A stretch of 64,000 bases of DNA, from the NCBI RefSeq assembly GCF_964204645.1, contig NC_134031.1:18721307-18785306 (forward strand). Direction: 5' to 3'. The notes beneath the pieces are model-generated. The model searched no databases. It saw only the letters and a list, made by a program, of their open reading frames with translations, and was not told the origin of the DNA. Of the stretch, positions 1 through 12,800 are shown piece by piece. How positions within the stretch are numbered: the stretch's first letter is position 1; each line of letters opens with the position of its first letter. The position numbers and the translations under genes are program-made. The DNA is from Tubulanus polymorphus. Its lineage: Eukaryota; Nemertea; Palaeonemertea; Tubulaniformes; Tubulanidae.

Positions 1-77
1 ACATTTCAATGGTCCAAACAGAGTGAGTGAGTGTTGAGAAATGTGTCAAAGTTTCTATTAGAATGTATCAAACTTAC

Positions 78-360
78 GCGGAGCCGCCACGACTGCGTCA
101 GTCCTAGTCATCGGCTTCTTAATGCCTTTATCGGAATGACGCGGTTTTTGTTGTTGTTGTTGAGTTTGTGAAGATCGTTCGGAATCGTTTATATCGTCGA
201 AATCCTCGTCGTCGTCGCGTCTGTGCGGTTTGCGAGGTGTGTCCGGCTCGTCGTCCGAATCGCCACGGTTCTTCGCCTCGAACGGTCTCTCCTCATTCCC
301 GCACGCGATGAACGCGTCGTGATCCCGAAATTCACGGAATAACTGAGAATAGCCTTGTAC
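78..360 (-). CDS. DCX-gene exon: end of DCX domain 2 and acidic tail
   Basis: A 283-nt exon between a TTTTCAG acceptor (361-362) and a GTAAGT donor (72-77). In the frame set by the upstream exon it reads VQGYSQLFREFRDHDAFIAC, which completes the second DCX fold. It then runs into a charged stretch (DSDDEPDTPRKPHRRDDDED) and a five-Gln run. It ends in phase 1, so at least one further exon lies left of the window. Confidence 0.8.
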
Positions 361-2351
361 CTGAAAACGTTATCGACAAGAGAATCTAGACCCACTTTTT
401 AAATTTAGAATAAAATTAAAATAGATTTAAAAACGAAATTCATTCATCAAGAATTGAAATCAAAAGTTTCGAACTCATTCGGGGGTTGACTCTGAAAGGA
501 ATCTGCCAAGGAATGCACCCTGGTATAATCTCATGAGGTTCGAAGTTGAGATGAAAATCACATAGTTATGATTATAAGTACCCGGTTTCACAGTTTGTGA
601 GCTTAGATTTTTACTCAGAGTTAACTCATTGAAAATTAACTAATTCAACTATGAGTTGATGCTGCAACTCGCGACTGTGGAACTGGATCCAGAATATTAT
701 CAGCGTCACAAGCGACACAGTTCAATCAGAAACGTAGATAATAAAACCACTTTCAGAATGCTATACTCGGGGATTATTGAATTAACTGTCATTTCAGGCT
801 TTTTTTAATGAATATCTGTCCTACCGCAAACAGTCATCGATTCATCGATATTTCAATTTTCTAAATCTATAACCTATTCAGCCGTTAATCGGCGAGTTGC
901 AACTCATCAAATAATTGGAAAAAAATTGCTTTCCCTGACAGAGCTTTCAGTGGAGCTCCTGTCACACGCGTATCTCAGTGATACGTGTGTTCATTATATC
1001 GACTTGTCACCAGCAAATAGAATTCATTACCAGACGTCAACCGAATATAGAAATTATGTATTTTTATCTTGATGAATGATGATGATTCATTCAATATTCG
1101 CGCAGTATAGTCGACGACGGGTTTATTTTCATTTCGTGATTTTGCTATTTTCATATTTCAGACAAATAATCCGAAATCACAATTTTCCGTCAGTGCCCGG
1201 CGAATCAGAGGTTGTTTCATAATACAAATGTTTTGATGGAGATGCGGACCGGTTGCTCGAAAGGTTTTTTGAGGTGGCTTTGAGTTTTAATTGTTTATCG
1301 TATCGTATCGTTTTCGCAGTTGTCGATGAAAGCCATTTGACCCATGATTTGACTCCGGCCTCAATATTTCACTCTTTATTGCCAGGTGTAATAAATCTAC
1401 TTTTTTCTATTTTAGATATAAGAACTCGAACGAAACAAAAATAGGTGAATCAAAAATTGAATTTTGTGCCAACTGTCAGATACTTTTTGAAAATGACAAA
1501 CCTTATTGTTATTAGTTTTATTGAATTTCATATGAATAACTTACCTTTTTAAATGGAGGTCGTGCCGTATAGATTCGAGACACTGGCGGATATTCCAATT
1601 TGAGCATGTTCGTAAAGTCTTTCAGTAAATCCTCGAAACTCTGCGCAGTTTGCGGGTTCAATATCACCTTCTCCCGACTGTCTCTGTGCGTGTTACTGAT
1701 AATGGTGAATATGCGCGGTTTAAGGGTTAATGGCGTGTGAGACCCGCGGATGTGTTCGGGCGGGAGAACCGGGCTTGGACGCAGCAAAGCTTGCGGTTCG
1801 CCGCGTCTGAATTTACTCGCGGACGGACGCTTATTCTGCCAGAAATTCTCACGCGAATATCCGTACACGACTTTCGTATTGAGCTCCTTCACGCTGGACA
1901 CGACGTAGGAACGGCCGCCCTGAAACTCGCTGACATCTCGGATCTCGCGTCCGTCCGGTATTCCGAACACGTAGCGAACCCCGGTGGTGGTCGAGATTTT
2001 TTCATTCAACCACATCAACAACGTTTCGAACGTCATGAAAATCTTTTGACTGATCGAAGTCGTCAGTCCTTTATAGTTCGGATCGCCATTTCGGAAAAAC
2101 GTCACCAACTTTCCCTTCTTGTCGACGTGTTTTCCGTGCAGTTTCTGGTCTATCGGATCGTCCGGGTAGATATATTCTTGTCGGTATTGTTTAGGTACCG
2201 GGGTATGTGAGTATCGACTGGGCATGGCGCCGCCGTGTGTTGTAGACGACGATGTAGTTGTAGACGCGTAGTCTCCGGTCAAATATCCGACGTCTTCCTC
2301 GTAGTCATCGTAACGACTGAAGTGACCTATAAATCTCTCTTTTCCGGGCCC
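78..2351 (-). CDS. Doublecortin (DCX) domain protein, partial (two internal exons)
   Basis: Microtubule-binding doublecortin-domain protein; two adjoining exons are visible (2351..1545 and 360..78). The joined frame gives about 363 residues with no stop. DCX domain 1 lies at about residues 80-170 and includes KLVTFFRNGDPNYKG, the FETLL helix, GVRYVFGIPDGREI and GGRSYVVSS. DCX domain 2 starts near residue 210 (KPRIFTIISN, AQSFEDLLKDFTNML) and is finished by the second exon, which supplies DHDAFIACGNEERPF. After it comes an acidic, low-complexity tail rich in D, E, R, K and Q. Exon 1 has a good acceptor (CATTTTCAACAG) and a GTAAGT donor in phase 0; exon 2 ends at GTAAGT in phase 1, so the protein continues beyond the left edge. 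The start exon was not found. Tandem DCX domains occur in DCX/DCLK, DCDC2, RP1 and DCX-EMAP proteins; I cannot choose between these without the C-terminus. Confidence 0.85.
361..1544. other. Intron of the DCX gene
   Basis: The 1.18-kb intron between the two DCX exons. It holds one copy of the GTTCCACAG-type inverted-repeat element (about 581-690). I see no other coding potential. Confidence 0.7.
581..690. repeat. Copy of the CCAGTTCCACAG inverted-repeat MITE family (family A)
   Basis: The left end resembles GGTTTCACAGTTTGTGAG and the right end reads ACTGTGGAACTGGATCC, an imperfect inverted repeat about 110 bp across. The centre contains the family's 'aactcattgaaaatt' motif. The best-preserved member is at 47261-47370. 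Confidence 0.6.
1545..2351 (-). CDS. DCX-gene exon: N-terminal linker, DCX domain 1 and start of DCX domain 2
   Basis: This 807-nt exon (269 codons, phase 0 at both ends) holds an S/T-rich leader (ASTTTSSSTTHGG), all of DCX domain 1 and most of domain 2. An ATG lies upstream in frame at about 2381, but it reads through a pyrimidine-rich tract ending in CAG, so I treat 2351 as a splice acceptor boundary rather than extending to that ATG. Confidence 0.82.
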
Positions 2352-2480
2352 CTGTTGAAAATGACACACGTAAATATACATTTCACATATTTCAATTCGT
2401 TTCGACTTGATCTCTATTTTCTGCCTGTCACATTGATACCAATGAACGATATATCGTATCCGACTTATGTATTGAGCTAT

Positions 2481-2730
2481 CTAGTTCCACAGTTGTGAGT
2501 TAGAGCTAACTCTGAACCCAAGATCCAGTTCCACAACTACGTAACTCTGAACTCGGGCCATTTTCCGCGATTTTAAGTTAGATTTAGAGAGAACAAATTC
2601 ATTTAATGATACGGTGAGTTTTCACAGTTGTAACTGATTTACGAATACTGAGTTCACTTAAAGCAAAATAGTTTTTTTAAAATGTCTTTTCTCTAGATAA
2701 GAATAAACTCTAAATTGTGGAACTGGTTCC
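2481..2730. repeat. Family A inverted-repeat element, expanded or composite copy
   Basis: It opens with CTAGTTCCACAGTTGTGAGT and closes with AATTGTGGAACTGGTTCC, the two family ends in opposite orientation. At about 250 bp it is longer than the roughly 110-bp typical copy. A second internal GATCCAGTTCCACAAC suggests two nested or adjoining copies. Confidence 0.55.
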
Positions 2731-3267
2731 AAAACATTCGAAAATATGGAAACCCAGCAATTCGAAGAAACTAGAATAGAATAAGATATTTCTTCGAAAC
2801 AAAAGTAAAAAACGCTACCAACTAGAAACAACACCAACAAGTAATATATAGCGCCTGAAGCTATAAAACAAATGTTAATGATTTTTCATCATGTAAATAA
2901 TTAATTTCCAATTGAAATATCATCCCGGGTATATTATTACGGGTAAGCGGCAATTCTAAATGAAAGATGTTTCCCATTACGAATTCATAAATTGCAACTA
3001 GTCGAATTCATCGAGAACTCGAGTGATCACGTGATCACCACGATGTAGCTGTAGTCTTTGGTCGGAAGTAGATTAATCGTTCCGGTCAGGCACGAGTGAT
3101 TTTATCGATTATCTATCTAGTGTTTGGAGAACCAGAGCCAGACGACAAAAAAAGCGCACAGGAATTAATCGGTTTTCTGGAAAATTACGCTCACAGACGC
3201 CGTCATCGAAACTAGAGTGAGATAGGGAACTAACGCAATCTGTATAGACCTAGCCCAAAGGCTCACA

Positions 3268-3425
3268 ATTTTGCAGTCATGACTTCAGTTGTTAGATTAG
3301 CTATGAAACTAAAATGAGCTCAAACTGGTTTTAACTGTTGGATTAACTTTGAAACAAAATAAGTTTAGACTGGTCTTAAGTTGTAAGGTTGGTTATAGGA
3401 CAAGAACGAGCTTTAGGCTGACCCT
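3268..3425. repeat. Copy of the CAGTTGCACAG inverted-repeat family (family B)
   Basis: It contains the family B terms 'ttgcagtcatgacttcag', 'aatgagct' and repeated 'agactggtcttaa'. Related copies lie at 4007-4092, 18390-18482, 22712-22822, 23411-23518, 43799-43995 and 51595-51662. Confidence 0.5.
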
Positions 3426-4006
3426 GGACATCGAAACTCTATTTTTATATCGAATCAAAGACATTCGATTTTTCACGAAAGGTTACGCGAAAGGGAGCGG
3501 CGATATTTAGTGCAGTGAAAGAAATGCATTTTCTAATTCAAATACATCACCGCAAGGGTCAATAACCGGTCACACTGTCAGTTCTCTATCAGGCTCAGAT
3601 CGTATTAAAATGTCACGGAAAATGCGAGTAATTGATTGGTTGTAATTAATACAGTTTGATTGCTGCCAAACGAGCTTAGTTACGGCGATAGCAACCGGGG
3701 AAAGTGATTTACCGGCTCCAACTCAAAATGGATGCTGGATCTTAATTCATCAACACTAGAATCAAGTAAAAGTAATTTCATATGATTTATATCTTTATGA
3801 CAATGAAATAGAATATATTTCTATTTTCGCCAATACTCATTTTCTCCAAACTATAGGTCATTCATATTTAGAATCCTTAATATTTTCTTCACAATGCACT
3901 CAGATAGTTTTTCTAAGAAATAATCATGAAGAATATTTAGATTATTCGCACTTTCGCAATCGTATTCTGGAAGTGGGTCGTCAGTTATAGATCACGTTAA
4001 CTGTAA

Positions 4007-4092
4007 GGCCAGTTGCACGGCCAGACCTTATATTTGAAACCCAAAAATGTAAGACAACTTTTGAATGAAGTCACGACTGTGCAACTGGGCCC
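4007..4092. repeat. Family B inverted-repeat element, compact copy
   Basis: An 86-bp element beginning GGCCAGTTGCACGGCC and ending ACTGTGCAACTGGGCC; the two ends are inverted relatives. No open frame. Confidence 0.6.
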
Positions 4093-4422
4093 GGGGCATT
4101 GTGGGGGCTTGAGTCCAAAAGTGGTCTTGAATCGTTAGATTCACTGGTCTTAAATCTAAGCCCTGACTATGCAACTGGTCTAAAACTGATCTCAGTGACT
4201 TGTGTAAATTAGTAATTGGTTTCCATGACAGTAGAACTCAACGTTATAGGCCATATAACGGATGGTTGAAGGGATATGCATAAATTATCATATACATGAT
4301 TATATTGACTATTTGAATTGATATCTAAGCTAACACGACACATTATAATGTACAGTATCAATAGATATCACATCTTTCTAGAAACGAGCCGATAGGAAGA
4401 ACGTACAGAAGACAGTTTAACT

Positions 4423-4622
4423 ATGGACGCGGTTCTACAGTTGTGGGAGGTTTAATCTTACACTGATCTCAGTTCAGTTTTACAGTTGTGTGCGTTTAAT
4501 TTGACTCTGGATCGGGTTCCACGGTTATATAGCTTTAATTTGACTATGGATCTAGTTCCAAGTTGTGTGGGTCTAATTTTGATCCAGTTGCACAGGTTGT
4601 GTGGGTTTAAATTGACTGAAAT
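4423..4622. repeat. Tandem array of a unit of about 45 bp, inverted relative to 48011-48300
   Basis: Four to five degenerate units of the form 'ggttccacagttgtgtgggt' followed by 'ttaatttgactctggatc'. Read on the other strand, this is the same unit as the array at 48011-48300. Confidence 0.6.
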
Positions 4623-6354
4623 GCAATCCTGATTCTGGACGGATCTGTGAATTGATGTATAGCATGCAGCACTCGGTATTGCGTGTTTTGTTTAATCAGC
4701 TCCTCACAACTTCGACTCTATTCGACTAATGAATCAAACATCATAATTCACACTTTTCCATAACCAGCCCCATAATCTTACCCGATCAGAATTGAGCTTT
4801 CGCACGAATTTATGAAAATCGACCAATTCCTGATTTTTGAAATTTTGCAAATCCATCTCACCACACATTGAACTGCGAACTACCGCGTACAAACGGCTAA
4901 CTACGCCATATAATTCTCCCTTGGCTTACTTAGTTTAACAGTTCCGAAAGTCTTATCTTTATATATGAATTTTATGCTTATCATAATAGATAAGAAGAAG
5001 CCACTTGTTGGAATTTACATGACAAAATACAATAAGGCAACTCAATAGAATACTGTGATTTTCTTGAAAATTCTTCGCTGTTTGATTATGGTTCCCTTAT
5101 GTATTATATATAACCCATCATTTCCAGAAACCGGGAGCCGATTATACAATTATACTGGGACCAGTATTACCAACTCAATTCACTTTCGATTGAGCTGGCC
5201 CCTTGGTTAAGCTTAATGCCAGTCTATAAAACCGGGCCCTGTATACGTATCAAAAGGATGACGATTTAACTCTTGAGCCAATTTTGGTTTTATTCAGAAG
5301 GAAATTCGTAAGTGTGACTGAAGGGAAACAAAATAACTGTAATGAACTAATTTTGACTTCAGGGTGAAATCAAACGCACTACAACTGTAGAACTGGATCC
5401 AGGTGACCTCGAATACTAACCGGAATGCTCGTACGAATGGGAAAAAAAACCTTTGATAAAATTATTTATACCCTTAACGACAGCTCGTGGAACAAAACAG
5501 TTCCCACATTAATCCTAAATAATTACTGCAACACAAAGAATTCCAAGTGAGGTCCAGTTTTTATTTCAATACTTCTGAAATCTGGGTCGATAATTTACAA
5601 CATATCAACACAAAGATAAATCGTACGATACTTTCCCATCGTAACGAATTCAAGACATTAAAGAAGATTATTTAAAAAAAATTCTTATTCGTAATACTCA
5701 CGTAGTAATGGTAGGTCATGATTTTTTTTAGGTAACGAAATTCATTTTTTGTTAAGCCCAGTGGCGCTTAGCTTCCATTGCGCGTTATCCGATATAGTAT
5801 ATACTCAATAACGACGTTGTTGCCCACAACAAAGTTTTATGCGTTTATACTCACACGAATATATGTATCTATATATGATTGGAGACATAGAACCGGCAAC
5901 AAAACTATTTTTTTTAAAAACATTCAGGTGCATTTTAGAAATAAAATTGCCTTTTCTTCACGACGTATTGAAATCAAGCGCGTTGATAATCAAACGAAAA
6001 CAGGTTAGCTATTTTCGTGCCGCCGAAAGCTATAGAATGAAAAGACCATTCCTTTTCACTTTTAGTTGAAACTTATTATTATTACAATGCGTCGTGCTTC
6101 GAAGGCGTGCGCTTGAATTCTCACTAACCATTTTAAAATCTATGCGCTTCGCTACTTAGTCATCTGTAGCTTTATATAGCGTAGTCCAGGCGAAGTAAAT
6201 ATACCAGTTTCCTGATATTTGCTTTATTGTCCTCCGACCGAGCCAGTGGGTTAGGTTTGAATGGAACCCGTATCGCACTATAGCGCCGGTAAAACAGGGC
6301 GTTACCATGGTCACAGAGAATGCTGAAACTTGATAAACATCCCGCGCAGTTTCA

Positions 6355-6385
6355 ACAGCAGCGGCAGCAGCAGCAGCAGCAGCAG
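6355..6385. repeat. (CAG)n microsatellite
   Basis: A run of CAG triplets with one CGG interruption. No exon is seen around it. Confidence 0.85.
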
Positions 6386-8917
6386 TTAGGAGGATGTCGT
6401 TACTCGGGGTGACTTCAGCTTTATGTTGACCCTAGCTACACAAAGTCGAAATGAGTCGCCCTCGATCCAATAAAATATTTTAATAAGCTATCGATTTGCA
6501 GAACAAACAATTCATCATCGCATTATGGGAATTAATGACACTCAACAAGTAACAGAAATTCCGAGAAAATGTGTGGTGAATATTACCACGTTAAAACATA
6601 TACCGGTACCATGAAGAAACAATGATTAGATTCTCGATGTTAGAACTTAAAGCACGAAGGAACGGATCATGAAATTCATGCTCCGGTTCCGTTTATTTCT
6701 CGTTTGACTCAAATTTTTTAACTTTTGGATTGAACTTATTTTAGCTCTAGACTCAAACCGAATCAGTTACCGTGGAACTGGCTCCAGAAATTGTATATTT
6801 AGTTTAACAAGATTAAATGATGATCGCTGGTGGAAAAATATCTTTCCTATACGTGGCCAGAATCATCAGACACGAGCGATTTACCTGAATAGGATAAAAT
6901 ATAGAAATATCGATACAAACCAGATCTTTCCATATGTTTTCAAATGGCGATCAGGTTCTTATCTCACAAAACGCATTTTAAAATAATTCTAACACTTATC
7001 CATTCATCAATTTCTATTTGAAATCAGCGAGTCGTCAAGTGAAAAATAGAATATCCCATTTCCTAAAAGATATATACACCGATCCACCAAAGCTCGTAAC
7101 CTCATCGCTACGTTATGTTTTCTATGCTTTTTAATCATATTTGCGAAGCCCCGATATAATATAATGATGATTAGAATAATACAATTAGAGTATTCTGTGT
7201 GAGACGCGACTGAAGATTATTAGAAATAACATCATGAATACTAACTGAATGAACGCAGTTCAAGCGAAACCGTATATTACAAATTGTCACACGGACAACA
7301 TTCATTTTCACAGAGATTCAGGAATTAATTTGTTCTTGATGATATTCAAATTGTTTTTTGTTCACATAGCTGGTAATTGGTCATCGGGCCGAAGGGGTAA
7401 TGCAAGGACGTAGGGTCATTTTGGACGTTGAACAGGAATCAATATTGGTTTTTTACTCGTCAAACAAGCGCTTTGCGTCCAATATAACGCGTTGTGATGC
7501 CAGGTGCATAAACTTTACCTTTTAACAATTTGAATACCTTCAAATATAGACAGTGATTTGTCTATGGAAACCAATTTGAATACGATCGACGATGACGTCA
7601 CAACATGGCCACATACATCACGTGACATTAGATTATTTCAGTCACGGTTCATGATAAACGAAAAGTGTTTGAAGACGCATTCAAAAATTCGGGATAAATT
7701 TTTTTTTTTCGAAGTTGTTTCTCTCATGAAAATTTCGCCGAATAACCGCATATGTATATATTTTTACGGTGGCGTTTCCAAAAGGGACTGCTCCGATATT
7801 TCGCAGACTCTTCAAAATTTGAAAAATAATCTGGGAAAATGTAATCGTCGATTTTTGATTAATTAGAACCACGCGTGCGCGCCGTACAAATGATTTCGTA
7901 ATATGTATTAATCAAATACGTTAAAGAGATGAATCAAAATGTCAGGATACATTAATCAAAAACATTATCAAATGTCCTTCCCCCCAAAAAGCTTCTATAT
8001 CAATTGTTCATTTCCCAAAAAGACTTCAGACATCTGTAATTCATTAATTCACGTAAGTTTTCTGTGAGTAGCCAGACGTCCATTGTTTTCTTAAGTTGAT
8101 TATTTTTACTGTTTCTAATGGCGCGTAGTCGGTTTCCACTCATATTTCTTTTCACGACGATAGACTCCAAGAAATTCCTCTTTGGGTTCTTAATTCTTGA
8201 CAAATTGTTTATAATTAACTAGATAAAGCCAGTTTGATTAAAAAAACCTACCTTAACTCGGCCTAATTCGTCAGAGGACTCGGGAATCTAAGAGTTTGTT
8301 AGGAAACTTCCTGTGACAATTTTTTCTCGGTATCTAGGACCCAGTGCTCGTTCGTAAACATACATGTGAATGCGTCGAGATTCGTTTCTTTCACTTTTGA
8401 AAAAATGTACAATGAAACTCATTGAATATAACGACGTCAGTAGAATATAATATAATAAAAGCCGCCATATCGTGGCGTATATAGTTCTAGTATATGGCAG
8501 GATTTATTGTTTCGTAAAGTAACGTTTTTTTCAGGTCAAATATTGAAAGGAGTTTAATAAATATGTATATATAGGAATGATAGAATAATGTTTGAATAAC
8601 TTTGTAAGTCGAGCGCTTTACCAGTGATCGCTGCCGGTGCCACCTACCGTAATCGACAGAATTTATTCAAAATCTTGAACAATTTTCTCATTTTTCTAAC
8701 ATGATTTCGTTTCGTAATGTTTTGTAATTTCAACGCAGAAGAAATTTCCCAAAAATAACGTCAAATTGTTTTAGCTTGGAGTTGAATTAATTTCAATTGC
8801 TTCGGTCACATTTCACTGCGCACGTCCATAACAATGTATGAAATCTTTAAGTTATCTTTATCAAGATCAAGAAATATATATTTCATGGCAGTTGATCAAG
8901 TTTATCTCGTATATGAG

Positions 8918-9020
8918 GCCAGTTCCACAGTTCTGAATCTATATTCGACTAAGGGTTTACTGATTGAAAACGTACAAAGAATAAATAATACGTAACTCGG
9001 AACACTGGGAATGGTTCCTG
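8918..9020. repeat. Family A inverted-repeat element
   Basis: It starts CCAGTTCCACAGTTCTGAAT and ends near GGGAATGGTTCCTGG. It is a diverged copy of about 103 bp, and the right end is degenerate. Confidence 0.5.
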
Positions 9021-9310
9021 GTTTTTGAGAATGTGGAAGTAACACATTGACTACAAATTTTTTCTCAAAGGAATAAATGATTCAATGAATCATTACCACC
9101 AGAAACACGAGAAACCTAAACAAAATATTATCTAAATATCACCGTTATCAATTAATCAATATATTGTTTTATATCGTTGTGGACAGGGCTACATGCTCTC
9201 GTGTATTTAGATAAGGACGCCCCACTAAGTGCAATGGAATGCCAGGAATGAGTCCTGTATGGTATTAATCTTTGAACGCCTGTGTTTTCGTCTCGGGTTA
9301 AACAATCTGT

Positions 9311-9345
9311 CGCCGCCATTTTATTTCCTGCGCGTCTTTATAAAA
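9311..9345 (+). promoter_or_regulatory. Candidate TMEM47 core promoter (TATA box and YY1-like motif)
   Basis: A TATAAAAG sequence begins at 9339, with a CGCCGCCATTTT block (YY1-like) about 20 bp upstream. It lies about 440 bp before the TMEM47 start codon, so transcription would begin near 9370 with a 5' UTR of about 415 nt that looks unspliced. A second TATAAAT-like string occurs near 9524. This is inference from motifs only. Confidence 0.35.
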
Positions 9346-9785
9346 GAGCTCATGAATGCACACACCGGTTTTGACTCGTTTTTCAATGCGGTGTATTGAA
9401 CGCGAGTTTACGCGGGTAGTGTACATGTATTCATGTTATGTTTTTAGTCGGAACGGTGGTGAAAGTGGTTTCTCTCAAATCGGTAGTTCACGAGACGCTC
9501 GCTCAGCGGCGGATATCAATCCTTATAAATATATTACCGTTCCTCGCTCATCTCTAGACTGGGTTATAATTAGACCGTTCGCAGACGCGATCATCGTTGC
9601 TTCTGTTTCGATCGAAGGAGGCTGAGGTTTCTACGGAGTAAACGCGTCAGTGAGAAGGAATTACGTGAAATTGATTACGGATGGAATTCTCGTAGACCCG
9701 TGATCTACGATATTCAGTCGTTTATACGCGTCGTGTTTGTCGTTGGTTTTCTTGTGATTCTATCGCGTGTTACCAAATAACTGCA

Positions 9786-9866
9786 ATGATGAACCACTCG
9801 GAATCGCGGGAACGCATGGCTCCTACTACGACCATCGAAACGGTCACCGTCGTTCGGCCTTTAAAG
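9786..9866 (+). CDS. TMEM47: TMEM47 exon 1: start codon and cytoplasmic N-terminus
   Basis: 27 codons (MMNHSESRER...VVRPLK), ending AAG|GTACCT in phase 0. The N-terminus has no signal peptide, as expected for the family. Confidence 0.85.
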
Positions 9867-12800
9867 GTACCTTAATTTTATACGTCAAAAGCATATTCGA
9901 ATTAACACTTTTTTACTTTGCATTCGACATTCCTTTATTTCAGTAAACCTTCAATACACTCTATATGTACTTACATACAAATCAGCAATTACCAGCGGTA
10001 GTTAAACACCGGCATTTATAGAAACAAGAGATGACAAAAATGTGGATAAATATTTTGACAGTTTTGCGGCGGAAAATTTTGTCATTTACATAACAGACAT
10101 ATAATTATATTTTGAGAAATATTAATAATTCCCATGCGTATTTAGTAACAAGCGGTAATTGAGACTATAATGCGATCCAATTGGCCATACCGGAAATTAT
10201 TTCCTATCATCTGCAAATATATGATATAAAAAACAACCGAAAAATAAATCATTTGTATTATATCAGTCAGTGCTTCTATAGCGCCTTTAACGCTGAAAGG
10301 AACTCTGTGCTTAGGATGATTGAAGTGGTACGTATTCAGATTTTTTTTTTTAGTTCATTTTAGTTTACATTTATTCATATACATTAAACAAGCACAATCG
10401 GTACCTTGATATCACCTCAGTATTTGCATATTCTATTCATATATTCATATTATGCAATTTGAAATTCAAACGGCATTTCATTATCAAATGAAATTCAAAC
10501 GGCATTTCATCATCAAAAGCATTTGAACCAACACTTGTATCAAAAATGAACACGAGGTTTTATTTCCATTGCATGAAGCAACAATACGCGATCAATCAAA
10601 TTATACAATAAAATTGAGATCTATAGAATAAGTTACGTCATGACAATCATTGACAATGCAGCAGTCCTTCATAATATCAATGATTATTCCCATTTTGATC
10701 CCATGCATCATTCTAATGAATATGTATTTTGCGTATCTATGCATTATACATACAGTTAACCTGCCCTGGGACAGGCAAAGGTGGTCCGGGGTAAACGAAG
10801 TTCGAATTGAGGATTGGAAAATAGGAGGTTAGAAAATGAGTTTTTTGAGTCAAACGAAAGTCCCTGTTGGTCGTGCCCGGATTTTCCTATTTATATTTTA
10901 CGGGCCACGATGCAGAAGACATATATACGTGTGTACAATCGATATGGCTTCATGTCACCTTATATTCCATTCACTGCGAGACGTATATACTTGTATATCG
11001 TGAATTATGAACACATGTGTGTGCATTTTAATTGTACTCGACACTCACTATGCGTATATACGGTGCTATAGTCTGTTCGTGTCTCCTGATTCAATAATTC
11101 AAACGTACGGTTTTAAACCAATAATTCTCCCTTTGTTCTGGCGCGCGTATACAACTAACCTAGATAAAAATGCGTTCAGAATCTATTAGAAATCCATTCT
11201 TTTAAATCATGGATTGTATGGTTTTTTTAAATTGAATTTGGCAGAGTAGAAAGTGGTCAGTGAAATTTGGTGATTCTATTCAATTTCGTAGTAATTGGTT
11301 GTTGGCATTATACAACATATACAACATTTGAAAACATAGCTAATGGTCGGATAATAATATGTACAATATATGTCACTTATTAACGTTTGGTTTCAATACA
11401 GTGTCCTGCAACCGTCTTAACCTCGAGCACGACCTGTGAATTACGAGTTCACCGCGAAAGGAGCGTACATTGATCTATGATTAGTCTTATTTACGAGTTC
11501 ACAGCGAAAGGAGCGTATGTTGATTTCGACTTACCGGCTGTCCAGAAAAGACGTCCACACAAAATTGCAGTGTTGTGACCCCCACCCCATGTCTACAGAA
11601 CATCTACATTGCCCTAACCCCCTCCCTTGTCTAACGGGCAAAAAAAGAATAAAATACATCGGATCGGATATCCAGCCATATGCAGTTTCATTCACTTCAT
11701 CATTTATTACACACTTGAGCCGACTACAGTGTGTTATTCCATACATTATCTTGAAAACATATCTCGATGTCCACATCCAAACAACCCTTTCCCCCTGTCC
11801 ACAAAGTTCACAAACCCCCTCCCCTTGACCTTAGACGCCTTTTATGGACAGCCCTTTGCGAGTTCACAGCGAAAGGAGCGTACGACGTTGCTATTTGCGC
11901 GAACAAACGAAGCGAAGCTCGTTAACGCTATCAAGTTTAATTAGCCGCAATAAAACCGCCACCATTTTGTTTTATGTTGGCCATTAAATCAACAACAAGT
12001 ACTAGCTGGAAATCTCGGTATTTCTGAGGATGATTTCGAAGCAATTATTCTAATACAATTAATGCTATAATTCTTCATGAACTGCCTAGGAACGAGTGAT
12101 TAGTTGTTGTGTTGGCTGTGCTTCGTTAAAGAGATTATAATCGTTGTTTTTAGATTTGCTGTCTTCACCCCCCCCCCCTCCTAGCACTTATTGACTACTG
12201 GACCCAGTTCCACAGATCTTTAAATCTAATCTTAACATACATATGTAGAACTTGGTCCTGATCTGTGGAAATAAGCCATGAACTGCGGGACTGAGCCGTG
12301 CACTGTGGAACTGGATTCTGAGCTGGAGAACTAGATCCTAAACTGTGGAACTAGATCCTGACATTGGAACTGAAATCTGAACTGTGGAATAGGCCCAGAA
12401 CTGTGGAACTGGCTCCTGGACTGTGGAACTGGGTTCTGAGCTGTGGAACTGGGTTTTACTTGAATTTATTCCAAATCCGACTGGCCTACTCACGACCTAT
12501 TTCTAAATAGTCCACCACTGACGTTCAGTCTCTTACCCTGTGGACCACCTTTCCTTCAGCTTAGAACATTCGAAGCATAGAATTCATGATAAATTTCTAC
12601 AAAATCATATCAGACTAAATCGAACAATATCTGAGTTGTATCTGTGTTTATTTCGATAATGTGTATCGGTGCCTGGGAGGCAGATGTTACTATACGATGA
12701 TGAATATAATATAGTATCGTTTTACCTAATAGAACAATCGCATACACACACACACACACACACACACAACCCACATGTGCAATAATAATATTCGAAAATA

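Larger units (their letters stand above)
2352..9338. other. Upstream intron or intergenic stretch without a recognised gene
   Basis: Nearly 7 kb with no exon I can defend on either strand. It holds several dispersed repeats: family A at 2481-2730 and 8918-9020, family B at 3268-3425 and 4007-4092, and a 45-bp-unit array at about 4423-4622. There is also a short (CAG)n tract at 6355-6385. The DCX gene's missing 5' exon(s) may lie here, in which case the DCX gene and TMEM47 would be divergently transcribed. The open frames here are short and show no domain. Confidence 0.55.

Noticed and set aside
2352-2381. Extension of the DCX exon to an upstream ATG
   Set aside because: The sequence is a pyrimidine-rich stretch ending CAG, i.e. 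a splice acceptor, and the peptide does not look like a DCX N-terminus.
9356-9625. 89-codon plus-strand frame upstream of TMEM47
   Set aside because: It falls in the inferred 5' UTR, and no domain is seen. An upstream ORF is possible but not supported.
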